Assembly: GCA_934647305.1 (NCBI GenBank)
Contig: CAKUFI010000002.1
Location: 1-64,000, forward strand
From: an uncultured Clostridia bacterium
GTDB taxonomy: Bacteria; Bacillota; Clostridia; Christensenellales; Aristaeellaceae
Length of the DNA stretch: 64,000 nucleotides
Direction of reading: 5' to 3'
Under the pieces are notes generated by a model. It worked only from the letters and a program-made list of their open reading frames with translations, had not been told where the DNA came from and did not search any database. Shown here piece after piece: positions 51,856-59,610 of the stretch; positions within the stretch are counted from its first letter, which is position 1, and each line of letters opens with the position of its first letter. The translations under genes were made by a program, and so were the position numbers.

Positions 51856-51884
51856 AGTATACCCCCTTTCCTGCCGCCTGTCAA
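51856..51884 (-). promoter_or_regulatory. Promoter of the HMA-domain gene
   Basis: On the minus strand a consensus TTGACA (51879-51884), 17-bp spacer and TATACT (51856-51861). It directly follows the upstream operon's terminator. Confidence 0.85.
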
Positions 51885-51896
51885 TCCCTGAAAGGT

Positions 51897-51933
51897 AAAA
51901 AACACCTGCCGGAAAGGGTCGATCCGGCAGGTG
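51897..51933 (-). terminator. Rho-independent terminator of the DUF3793-flavodoxin operon
   Basis: CACCTGCCGGA and TCCGGCAGGTG form a perfect 11-bp stem; on the minus strand six T follow. Confidence 0.9.
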
Positions 51934-52084
51934 GCAAACAGCTGACGCGCGTCCGCGGTAAAAAGGAGCTATGCAGTCGGGTTCGTGAAGGAGGGAGTGT
52001 TTTGTGCACCGTCTTTTGTATAAGGAGGCGCGGACCGCTCACTGGATTTGCTGAAAACGGGTTCCCAAAATAGACTGTTGACGG

Positions 52085-52174
52085 CTATCCGGGAAGGTTC
52101 ATGGCCTGAAGGAGTGCGAAAAACAGCAGCGCGGAGAGGATCACGGCAAGGCTCACGAGCCTGCGCCGGAGCAT
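52085..52174 (-). CDS. Candidate 29-residue membrane peptide downstream of flavodoxin
   Basis: ATG 52174 starts 2 bp after the flavodoxin stop and encodes a three-Arg N-terminus (MLRRRLVSL) followed by one hydrophobic segment of about 20 residues (AVILSALLFFALLQA) and a TAG stop. The composition is that of a single-pass membrane peptide. No good ribosome site is visible (GAGG is 13 nt away), so expression would rely on coupling. It lies before the operon terminator. I know of no family. Confidence 0.4.
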   Translation of the reverse strand: MLRRRLVSLAVILSALLFFALLQAMNLPG

Positions 52175-52176
52175 GA

Positions 52177-52584
52177 TCACTTCAGTGCCTCGCCCAGCGC
52201 GCGGCAGGCGGCCAGCGCGTCCTCGTCCGGGTCGTCCTGGCAGATCACGCTGTCGCAGGCGAGCGTCGCGCCCGCGCCCAGGCATTCCTCTTCCCAGTTG
52301 CGCATCCACTCGCCGTCGCCCCAGCCATAGGAGCCGAACAGCGCGACCTTCTTGCCGGCCAGCACCGGCTTCACCGCGTCGAACATGGGCTGGAATTCCT
52401 CTTCCTCAAGCACCTCAGCACCCATCGCAGGGCAGCCCATGGCGATCGCGTCATATTCCTTCGCCTGATCCGGGCCGAATTCGGCCGCGGTAAACAGCTT
52501 GCCCTGAGAGCTCTCGGCCACCGCCTGAGCCATCGCCTCGGTGTGACCGGTGCCGCTCCAGTAAACTACGCATACCTTGTTCAT
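52177..52584 (-). CDS. Flavodoxin
   Basis: 135 residues, short-chain flavodoxin. FMN phosphate loop SGTGHTEA near residues 10-17, flavin-contact loops CPAMGAEVLEEEEF near 50 and FGSYGWGDGEWM near 83. Carries electrons in place of ferredoxin, often when iron is scarce. It follows the DUF3793 gene by 34 bp, an arrangement common in Clostridia. Confidence 0.93.
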   Translation of the reverse strand: MNKVCVVYWSGTGHTEAMAQAVAESSQGKLFTAAEFGPDQAKEYDAIAMGCPAMGAEVLEEEEFQPMFDAVKPVLAGKKVALFGSYGWGDGEWMRNWEEECLGAGATLACDSVICQDDPDEDALAACRALGEALK

Positions 52585-52618
52585 TTGAAATACCTCCTGT
52601 AGGTCAATTTTTTGTATG

Positions 52619-53179
52619 TCAGGCGGCGATTGTCAGCCGCGAAACACTGAATCCGCGCGCGTAGCAGCTCAGGTAAACCTCTCTGCACTTGCGGTACAGC
52701 GCGAACAGGCGCTGCGCCTCGGCGACGTTGGAGTAGGCCTTCCAACAGCCCGCGCACTGAAAGCAGCAGCCCTTGTGCTCGATGAAGGCGATTACATCGG
52801 AGAGCGGGTAGTCCAGGAACACGCCGATCTCGTGCGGGAATTCCTCGCCCGGCCGCACATGGGTCCGCAGCGTCTCGAGCGCGCCGGGCACCTCGAAATT
52901 CTCGTATCCCTGTGCCCTGAGAAAGGCCTGCACGTCCGGCCGGCTCAGGCGCTCCGCCAGCATCGACGGGCGGTAGACGTACACCAGGCCGCCCTTTTCG
53001 CACTCGCGCAGCAGACAGGCCCTTACGCCCTTTTCGCGAAGCACTTCGTTCGCCTGCTCAAGGTTCGCCCGGATGTCCTCGCCCGGCGCTCTCTGACAGG
53101 AAAACAGGCTGCCGCACTTGTGTCCGGCCAGCGTGGCCGCGCAGTGACGGATGAGATCCTCTTCAAAGCGATGGGACAT
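52619..53179 (-). CDS. DUF3793-family protein
   Basis: 186 residues. The block HEIGVFLDYPLSDVIAFIE near residues 115-133 and WKAYSNVAEAQRLFALYRKC near 144 are the family signature; four Cys cluster in KGCCFQCAGCWK. The family's function is unknown, but it is repeatedly paired with flavodoxin genes, as here. GGAAAGGAG precedes ATG 53179. Two GTTA-N8-TAAC sites flank its promoter region. Confidence 0.88.
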   Translation of the reverse strand: MSHRFEEDLIRHCAATLAGHKCGSLFSCQRAPGEDIRANLEQANEVLREKGVRACLLRECEKGGLVYVYRPSMLAERLSRPDVQAFLRAQGYENFEVPGALETLRTHVRPGEEFPHEIGVFLDYPLSDVIAFIEHKGCCFQCAGCWKAYSNVAEAQRLFALYRKCREVYLSCYARGFSVSRLTIAA

Positions 53180-53200
53180 GCGTCAGTCTCCTTTCCTTCA

Positions 53201-53219
53201 GTTAGTCACATTTAACCAT
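53201..53219 (-). promoter_or_regulatory. Operator-like site 1 (GTTA-N8-TAAC)
   Basis: On the minus strand ATGGTTA-N8-TAAC, 22 bp before the DUF3793 start codon. It matches site 2 in spacing and in the extra ATG on one side. It may bind an iron- or manganese-dependent DtxR-like or other regulator (inference). Confidence 0.45.
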
Positions 53220-53278
53220 TGCCTTTTATAAATCCCCGCGGGCTTTCCGCGAGGTTTTGTGGCCCTGACCACGCTCAT

Positions 53279-53307
53279 ATCTTACCACATAGGCCTCATT
53301 TTGTCAA
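53279..53307 (-). promoter_or_regulatory. Promoter of the DUF3793-flavodoxin operon
   Basis: On the minus strand TTGACA (53302-53307), 17-bp spacer, TAAGAT (53279-53284). A CCTCGCGG/CCGCGGGG hairpin (about 53233-53254) lies in the leader before the gene. Confidence 0.82.
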
Positions 53308-53318
53308 TCATCCGCTAT

Positions 53319-53337
53319 GTTAAATATCTCTAACCAT
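53319..53337 (-). promoter_or_regulatory. Operator-like site 2 (GTTA-N8-TAAC)
   Basis: On the minus strand ATGGTTA-N8-TAAC, 12 bp upstream of the -35 box. With site 1 it brackets the promoter and leader. Confidence 0.45.
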
Positions 53338-53342
53338 CAGTC

Positions 53343-53375
53343 AAAAGAACAGCCCGTCTCTCATTGGACGGACTG
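53343..53375 (-). terminator. Rho-independent terminator of the Na/Pi symporter gene
   Basis: On the minus strand CAGTCCGTC and GACGGGCTG pair around an 8-nt loop and are followed by TTCTTTT. Confidence 0.85.
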
Positions 53376-53382
53376 TCTGAAC

Positions 53383-55206
53383 TCAGTTTGCCTTCTGCGG
53401 GCGCGCGGCCGCGGTACGAAGCGCCTTGAGATCCTGCTCATCGGCCACCGGCGCGAGGAAGATGCTGGTGTACTCGTTGAACAGGCGGGAATACTCCTCC
53501 GAATTGCCCTTGTGCATGCTCTCGAGCTCCTCGTGCGGATTGAACCCGGCGGTGTGGCTGACGCGCTGCCAGGTATGCACGGCGATATTCGAGCAGTGGT
53601 CGGAAATGCGCTCCACGTTGGTGAGCACCTCCATGAAGGAAATGCCGCGCTGAATGCCGCATTCGCCGCGTTTGAGGCGGTCGATGTGCTTCTGCTTGAG
53701 CAGCTCGATCATGCTGTCGATGGTCTCCTCGAGCGGCTCCACGCGCCGGGACACATCCTCGCTCTCCTTGCGCAGCGCCTCAAGCGTCAGGTCGGTAATG
53801 GCGTGCACCGCGTCCATCAGGTACCGCAGCTCGTACTTGCACACCTCGGAAAACTCGATCTTGTTCTCCGCGTTGTACTCGGCCACCTCGGCGATGTTCA
53901 CGCAGTAGTCGCCGATGCGCTCGAAGTCGCCCAGCGCGTGCATGATCAGCGTCATGCGCTGTGTCTGCTCCTCGTCCAGGTTGTGGCTGTTGACCTTCAT
54001 CATGTATTCGCCCAGCGTGGCCTCGGCCTTGTCCAGGAACTGTTCATTGCTGTCCAGGTGCGCCACCACCGCGTCGTTGTACTTGCCCAGCAGCGACGCG
54101 GCCCACTCGATGTTCTCGACCGCCGCCTCGCCCATGGCCACGACCACCTGGAAGCACTGCTCGATGGCGATCGAGGGGGTGGCCAGGAAGGTATCGTCCA
54201 GCCGGGCCAGCTCCCTGTCCGCGCGGGACTCCTCCTCGCCCGGGATCAGACGCTTGGCCAGGCTGACCAGCGGCATGACCGCGGGGAAGAGCAGGAAGGT
54301 GGTGGACAGGTTGAAAATCGTGTTGAAGTTGGCGATGTTACCCCGGCCTGCCACGTCGCCCAGCAGCCAGGGATTCGGCGCCGCGCGCAGCACCATCAGC
54401 GCCGCCAGGAAGATCAGCGACCCGGTGATCATCACCAGGATATTGACCAGCACCGCGCGGCGGGCCTTGTGGTTGGTGCCCAGGCTGGAGAGCACGATCG
54501 GCACAAATTTGCCGATGTTCATGCCGACCACCATCGGTATCGCCATACCCATCGTGATCTGACCGGTCACGGACACCGCCTGCAGAATACCGACCGAGGC
54601 CGAGGCGCTCTGAAGGATGCTCGTAATCACCATGCCGACGAGGAGGGCGATCAGCGGGTTATTGAGGTATGCAAACAGCTCGTGGATCGACTCGGACTGA
54701 GACAGCGGCGCGGAGGCCTCCTCAATCATCGACATGCCCACGAAAATCACGCCGAAGCCAATCATGATCGAGGCGATATTGCGCTGCTTTTCACGCTTGG
54801 TCATCAGGCGAATGCCCGCGCCCGCCGCGATAAACAGCGGCGCGATCGTCGAGGGATTGATCAGCGTCAGGAACTGATTGCCCGACAGGTCGCTCAGGCG
54901 CAGGATCTGGCCGGTGATCGTGGTGCCGATGTTCGACCCCAGCATGACCGACACGCCCTGCTCCATGTTCATGATGCCCGCGTTGATGAAGCCGATCGCC
55001 ATGATCGACGTCGCCGCCGAGCTCTGTATGACCGCCGTCACGCCCATGCCCAGCAGCATGCCGCGGATGCGCGTGCTCGCCAGCTTCTCCAGCGTCTTCT
55101 CCAGTTTGGCCCCCGCGAAGCTCTCGATCGCTCCGCCCAGCACGTTCATTCCGTACAGGAACAAACCGATGCCGCCGATCAGGCTGATCCAGTTGTAAAT
55201 AGACAT
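53383..55206 (-). CDS. Na/Pi cotransporter family protein with PhoU domain
   Basis: 607 residues. Two PF02690 repeats in the membrane half (GGIGLFLYGMNVLGGAIESF; the QSSAAT motif in MGVTAVIQSSAATSIM, and QSASASVGILQA in the second half) are the Na+-coupled phosphate pore. A cytoplasmic PhoU-like helical domain occupies about 355-590 (IGDYCVNIAEVAEY; ISDHCSNIAVHTW). Imports phosphate or senses it. GGAGG precedes ATG 55206. No pst or pho genes are adjacent. Confidence 0.92.
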   Translation of the reverse strand: MSIYNWISLIGGIGLFLYGMNVLGGAIESFAGAKLEKTLEKLASTRIRGMLLGMGVTAVIQSSAATSIMAIGFINAGIMNMEQGVSVMLGSNIGTTITGQILRLSDLSGNQFLTLINPSTIAPLFIAAGAGIRLMTKREKQRNIASIMIGFGVIFVGMSMIEEASAPLSQSESIHELFAYLNNPLIALLVGMVITSILQSASASVGILQAVSVTGQITMGMAIPMVVGMNIGKFVPIVLSSLGTNHKARRAVLVNILVMITGSLIFLAALMVLRAAPNPWLLGDVAGRGNIANFNTIFNLSTTFLLFPAVMPLVSLAKRLIPGEEESRADRELARLDDTFLATPSIAIEQCFQVVVAMGEAAVENIEWAASLLGKYNDAVVAHLDSNEQFLDKAEATLGEYMMKVNSHNLDEEQTQRMTLIMHALGDFERIGDYCVNIAEVAEYNAENKIEFSEVCKYELRYLMDAVHAITDLTLEALRKESEDVSRRVEPLEETIDSMIELLKQKHIDRLKRGECGIQRGISFMEVLTNVERISDHCSNIAVHTWQRVSHTAGFNPHEELESMHKGNSEEYSRLFNEYTSIFLAPVADEQDLKALRTAAARPQKAN

Positions 55207-55640
55207 GTTTTTCCTCCGTTCACGGCCGCTCCCGGGCCGGCGCGGCGCGCCTGCGCCGCCGTCTTTCGCTTACTTCTGTACAATTCTATCATACCGGATT
55301 CCAGGAAAAATCCAAGCAAAGTAAATCGCTTTTACGGTAAAGTTTGCTTTATTCGGCATAGAAATCCGTAAATCCACGCGAAAGCCATCCTCTGGCACCC
55401 GCTCCCAGGCCATGCGGGGGAAGCGGCTTCGCCCCTTCTCCCGTACCCCCGCGCCGTTTCATAACGCGCTTCCCCGCCCCCACGCCCCCGCTGCGGCTGC
55501 AGGGAAGCGATTCCCGCGGGAATCGCATTGGACGGGCGACTGCGGCCACCCGGGAAGAAGCACAATGTACAGCCGCTCGGCGGACAGCAAAAAGCGCAGC
55601 GAAGGAATCGCAGCGCCCGCGCAATATGCCTGAAACTGAA
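55207..55640. other. Gene-free, GC-rich stretch with a 20-bp palindrome
   Basis: No supported gene. A weak minus-strand promoter (TTGGAT, 16 bp, TATGAT, about 55283-55310) may serve the Na/Pi gene. A perfect 20-bp palindrome (half-site GCGATTCCCG) lies at 55507-55526. The middle is very C-rich and contains only short frames without family features. Confidence 0.5.
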
Positions 55641-55648
55641 AAAGAAAG

Positions 55649-55678
55649 GCCCGGCAGCCGCTCAGACTGTCAGGCCCT
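55649..55678 (-). terminator. Probable terminator of the LysR gene / TrpXYZ-like operon
   Basis: On the minus strand AGGGCC and GGGCCT close an imperfect stem that is followed by TTCTTTTTC, about 16 bp beyond the stop codon. Confidence 0.7.
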
Positions 55679-55693
55679 GTTTACTTCGCGAAC

Positions 55694-56581
55694 TCACTTT
55701 CCCCGCGGCGCGCACAGCAGGTCGATCATGGCCTGCATGGCCGGGGAAATCCACTTGCCCTTGTGGTAGATCAGCTGCCGCCACAGCCCGGCGGAAAAGC
55801 CCTCCACCTCGAGCTGCACAATCTCGCCCCGGCGAACGTGCTCGGCCACGATGAACTCGGGCAGAAGCGACAGTCCCATGCCCTTGGCCACCATCCGCGC
55901 GATGATCTCCGGGTTGCCGATCTCGAGGAACGGCTGAATCTCCAGCCCGTTTCGGGCCAGGCACTCGTCCAGCTGACTGCGATAGCTCATGCCCTTCTCG
56001 GTCAGTATGAACGGGCAGGCGGCGCACTCGGCCAGAGTCACCGTCTTCCTCGAGGCGAGCGGATGCTCCCTGGGGGCCACGAAGACCACCCGCACAGGCT
56101 CCTCCAGCGCGATCACCGCGTCGCTGCGGTAGACGCGCGTATCCAGCTGATACACCAGGTCCACGTCGTTCTGAGCCAGCGCGCGGAACATATCGGTCGT
56201 GGTGGCGGTGGACACGATCACCTGCACCTGCGGATAGAGCTGGTGATAGCGCCCCAGCACCTCGGGAAAGCCGATCATGCACAGCGACTCAGCCAGCGCG
56301 ATGCGCAGCTGCCCGGACACGCCCGAAGTGTTGTTCATCTCGCGGCAGGCGTTCTCGGTCATGCGCAGGATGTTCTGCGCGTAGCCGTAAAACCGCGCCC
56401 CCTGCTCGGTCAGCGCGATGCTGCGCCCCACCCGATCGAACAGACGTGTGCCCAGCTCTTCCTCCAGCTGCGCGATCTGCATGGAGACGGCCGACTGGGA
56501 GTAGTCCAGCTCCCGCGCGGCCGCCGAGAATGAGCGCAGCTCAGCCACCCGCACGAAGGTACTCAGGTTGCGAAACTCCAT
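55694..56581 (-). CDS. LysR-family transcriptional regulator
   Basis: 295 residues. N-terminal winged helix (RSFSAAARELDYSQSAVSMQIAQLEEELG) and a C-terminal periplasmic-binding-like effector domain (LRIALAESLCMIGF). It is encoded last in the transporter operon, 28 bp after the ATPase gene, instead of divergently as is usual for LysR regulators; it may control its own operon in response to the transported ligand (inference). GAGGGG precedes ATG 56581. Confidence 0.92.
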   Translation of the reverse strand: MEFRNLSTFVRVAELRSFSAAARELDYSQSAVSMQIAQLEEELGTRLFDRVGRSIALTEQGARFYGYAQNILRMTENACREMNNTSGVSGQLRIALAESLCMIGFPEVLGRYHQLYPQVQVIVSTATTTDMFRALAQNDVDLVYQLDTRVYRSDAVIALEEPVRVVFVAPREHPLASRKTVTLAECAACPFILTEKGMSYRSQLDECLARNGLEIQPFLEIGNPEIIARMVAKGMGLSLLPEFIVAEHVRRGEIVQLEVEGFSAGLWRQLIYHKGKWISPAMQAMIDLLCAPRGK

Positions 56582-56609
56582 CCGTCATCCCCTCTCTCTG
56601 CGAGCGCCC

Positions 56610-57404
56610 TTATCCGAGCAAGGCCTTGTCGGAGGCGAAGGTCTCGCCGCTGACCTGCTCGAAGCGGCTCAGCAGATCCTCCACGGTCAGCTTTTTCTTT
56701 TCCTCACCGCGGATGTCGAAGATCACGCGGCCCTCGTGCATCATCAGCAGGCGGTTGCCGTGCGCGATGGCGTCCTTCATATTATGGGTAATCATCAGCG
56801 TGGTCAGGTGATCCTTCTCCACGATGCGGTCGGTGGTGGCGAGCACCTTGGCGGCCGTTTTGGGGTCGAGCGCGGCAGTGTGCTCGTCGAGCAGCAGCAG
56901 CTTGGGCTTTTTCATCGAGGCCATGAGCAGCGTCAGCGCCTGCCGCTGGCCGCCGGAAAGCAGGCCCACCTTGCTGGTCATGCGGTTTTCAAGGCCCAGG
57001 CCCAGGCTGGCGAGCATCTCGCGGTACTTCTCTCGCTCGGCGTTCGTAATGCCCGGGCGCAGGGTGCGCTTCTGGCCGCGGCGCATGGCCAGCGCCATGT
57101 TCTCCTCGATCCACATGCTGGCCGCCGTGCCCATCATGGGATCCTGAAACACGCGGCCGATGTAGCTGGCGCGCCTGAACTCGGGCAGGCGGGTCACATC
57201 CACCCCGTCGATCAGGATTTTGCCGCTGTCGATCGGCCACACGCCCGCGACTGCGTTGAGCAGCGTGGACTTGCCCGCGCCGTTGCCGCCGATGACCGTG
57301 GCGAAGTCGCCATCCTCCAGCGACAGGTTGACGCCGCACAGCGCCTTCTTCTCGTTAATCGTGCCGGCGTTAAACGCCTTGTGCACGTTCTGAACCTCCA
57401 GCAT
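56610..57404 (-). CDS. ABC transporter ATP-binding protein (TrpZ-like)
   Basis: 264 residues. Walker A GGNGAGKSTLLNA near 38-50, signature LLSGGQRQALTLLMA near 145, Walker B PKLLLLDEHTAALDPKT near 163, H-loop ITHNMKDA. ATPases of this type pair with the PF04392 binding protein and a single permease, as here. GGGAGG is 8 nt before ATG 57404; it follows the permease gene by 3 bp. Confidence 0.9.
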   Translation of the reverse strand: MLEVQNVHKAFNAGTINEKKALCGVNLSLEDGDFATVIGGNGAGKSTLLNAVAGVWPIDSGKILIDGVDVTRLPEFRRASYIGRVFQDPMMGTAASMWIEENMALAMRRGQKRTLRPGITNAEREKYREMLASLGLGLENRMTSKVGLLSGGQRQALTLLMASMKKPKLLLLDEHTAALDPKTAAKVLATTDRIVEKDHLTTLMITHNMKDAIAHGNRLLMMHEGRVIFDIRGEEKKKLTVEDLLSRFEQVSGETFASDKALLG

Positions 57405-57407
57405 GCC

Positions 57408-58301
57408 TCACGCCTCCCTTCTGCGATGCGAACCGAGTCTGCCCTTCAGGTGCGGGATGGACAGGAACAGCGCCACCACCAGCGCGGTGAGCAGCTTCAG
57501 GTCGTCGGTGTTCAGACCCAGCCACAGCACCACCTGAATGACCACGTAGTACAGCACCGCGCCCAGCGAAACCGCCAGCAGCTTGAGCGCGAAGTTGCGG
57601 AAGATCTTGCCAAAGATCACCTTGCCGATGATGACCGCAGCCAGGCCGATGACGATCGCGCCGCGGCCCATGTTGATGTCCGCGAAGCCCTGATACTGCG
57701 CGTACAGCGCGCTGGCGAGCGCCACGATGCCGTTGGACAGCATCAGGCCCAGCACGGTCGCGCGGTCAGTATTGATGCCCTGCGCGCGGGCCATGTGCAC
57801 GTTGCTGCCGGTGGCGCGCAGCGAGCAGCCCAGCTCGGTGCCGAAGAACCAGTACATCAGCGCGATGAGCAGCGCCGTGAAGATCGCGCCCACCAAAATG
57901 GCCTGCGGAATGCGCAGCAGCGACAGCAGCAGGTCGTACTTGCGCGCGCTGATGCCCTGATTGGCGCTGCCCAGTATGCGCAGGTTGATCGAATAGAGCG
58001 CCAGCTGGGTCAGTATGCCTGCCAGAATCGCCGGGATACCCATCACCGTGTGAAACACGCCGGTCACGAGGCCGGCCAGCATTCCCGCGATGAAGGCGCA
58101 CAGAAGCGCCACGTATACGTTGCATCCGTTCATCATCAGCACGACGCACACCGCGCCGCCCGTGCACATGGTGCCGTCCACGGTCAGGTCGGCGATGTCC
58201 AGCACGCGGTAGGTGATGTACACGCCGATGGCCATCAGGCCCCAGATCAGTCCCTGGGCGCACGCGCCGGGCATGGCGTTGAGCAAGCTCATAATCTCCA
58301 C
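57408..58301 (-). CDS. ABC transporter permease (TrpY-like, branched-chain-type fold)
   Basis: 297 residues with eight or more membrane segments; GLIWGLMAIGVYITYRVLDIADLTVDG split over residues 16-44 is the marker of permeases paired with PF04392 binding proteins. The ligand may be an aromatic amino acid or another small nutrient. GTG 58301 follows GAGGG by 7 nt; ATG 58292 is an alternative. Confidence 0.87.
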   Translation of the reverse strand: MEIMSLLNAMPGACAQGLIWGLMAIGVYITYRVLDIADLTVDGTMCTGGAVCVVLMMNGCNVYVALLCAFIAGMLAGLVTGVFHTVMGIPAILAGILTQLALYSINLRILGSANQGISARKYDLLLSLLRIPQAILVGAIFTALLIALMYWFFGTELGCSLRATGSNVHMARAQGINTDRATVLGLMLSNGIVALASALYAQYQGFADINMGRGAIVIGLAAVIIGKVIFGKIFRNFALKLLAVSLGAVLYYVVIQVVLWLGLNTDDLKLLTALVVALFLSIPHLKGRLGSHRRREA

Positions 58302-58398
58302 GTTCGTTCCCTCATTTCCTGTTGTTTGCGCTGAATAACAGCATGCGGACCTCCCGGGGTGGGGAGGCCGCGCATAAATCTTGTACGTCCCGCCGCCG

Positions 58399-59358
58399 TT
58401 ACTCGATGGCGACGAAATCCTCAGGCACCGTCACGCCCAGCTCTTCGCAGTTGGCCGCGTTGTACTTCTTGGTCACCTGGGGCGCGTACTGGATCGGCAT
58501 GGTGGAAATGTCCGCGCCGTTGACCAGGATGTCGTAGGCCATCTGGCCGACGGCCGCGCCGATGTCGTAGTAGCTGATGGACAGGGTGGCCACGCCGCAG
58601 CCGGCGCAGATGCCTTCCTCGCCCGCAACCACCGGCACCTTGGCGGGCAGGCAGATGTTGTTGATGACCTCCGCGTTGTTGGCGGCGGTGTTGTCGGTCG
58701 GCACGTAGAGCACGTCGCACTCGGAGCAGGCGTTGGTGGTCACGGACGCGATGTCGTTGGAGTCGGAGAAGCCGAACGGCGCGCATTCAATGCCCATGTC
58801 GGTCAGCGCCTTGGTCACCACGTCGATCTGGTACTTGGAGTTGGGCTCGGCGGTGCAGTACAGCAGGCCCACCTTCTTCACATCGGGGAACAGCTGCTTG
58901 ATCAGCGCGGCCTGCTCGTCCAGCGGCGCAAGGTCGGACGTGCCGGAGACGTTAAAGCCGGTCGTGCCGTCGAAGTCGGTCAGGTCAAGCGCCGTGGCGT
59001 AGTCGGTGATCGACGTGCCCAGCACCGGAATGGTCTCGGTTCCGTTATAGGCGGCCTGCAGCGCGGCGGTCGCGTTGGCCAGGATCAGGTCCACGTTGCC
59101 CGCCACGAAGCCGTTGACGATGGTGGCGCAATTGGACGAATCGCCCTGTGCGTTCTGATAGTCGAACTCGACATTCCCCTCGCCCAGCAGCTCGGTCAGC
59201 TTGTCCATAAAGCCCTGGCTGGCCTGATCCAGCGCCGGATGCTGCACCAGCTGGATGATGCCGATATGATACACCTTGTCGCTCTCCGCGAACGCGGGCG
59301 TCAGGCACACAAGACACAGCGCCATGGTCAGGGCAAGCATTTTCATCAGTTTTTTCAT
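58399..59358 (-). CDS. ABC transporter substrate-binding protein (PF04392, TrpX-like)
   Basis: 319 residues. Signal peptide of about 24 residues ending AFAES. The start of the mature part, YHIGIIQLVQHPALDQASQGF, is the hallmark of PF04392 proteins, and the C-terminal YAPQVTKKYNAANCEELGV closes the fold. No lipobox Cys is obvious, although CLVCL lies in the signal region. First gene of the operon. Tryptophan transport is known for one branch (TrpXYZ); the ligand here is not proven. Confidence 0.9.
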   Translation of the reverse strand: MKKLMKMLALTMALCLVCLTPAFAESDKVYHIGIIQLVQHPALDQASQGFMDKLTELLGEGNVEFDYQNAQGDSSNCATIVNGFVAGNVDLILANATAALQAAYNGTETIPVLGTSITDYATALDLTDFDGTTGFNVSGTSDLAPLDEQAALIKQLFPDVKKVGLLYCTAEPNSKYQIDVVTKALTDMGIECAPFGFSDSNDIASVTTNACSECDVLYVPTDNTAANNAEVINNICLPAKVPVVAGEEGICAGCGVATLSISYYDIGAAVGQMAYDILVNGADISTMPIQYAPQVTKKYNAANCEELGVTVPEDFVAIE

Positions 59359-59415
59359 GGTATTTCATTCCTTTCACCGTGTAACGATCGTCGGCTCTCT
59401 TCAACCGATGCACTG

Positions 59416-59444
59416 ATTATACACGCTTTCCCCCGCCGAGTCAA
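59416..59444 (-). promoter_or_regulatory. Promoter of the TrpXYZ-like operon
   Basis: On the minus strand TTGACT (59439-59444), 17-bp spacer, TATAAT (59416-59421). The leader of about 50 nt has no T-box. AT-rich sequence upstream (59445-59490) could hold a LysR site. Confidence 0.85.
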
Positions 59445-59610
59445 CGATTTCTTTAATCTATAACATCACTAATTTTGATATGTCAGTCGACTCCTTTTCG
59501 CCCGGTCAATGCGCCGCTCAGGCACGCCCCGCTTTATAATAGGAAATGACCACGTTCAAAAAAACATGGAAAAGAGCGGCCGGCCGAAGCCAACCGCTCT
59601 GCGATTGAGT

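Noticed and set aside
59360..59444. T-box or tryptophan leader for the TrpXYZ-like operon
   Set aside because: The leader is only about 50 nt and has no T-box sequence or terminator hairpin.
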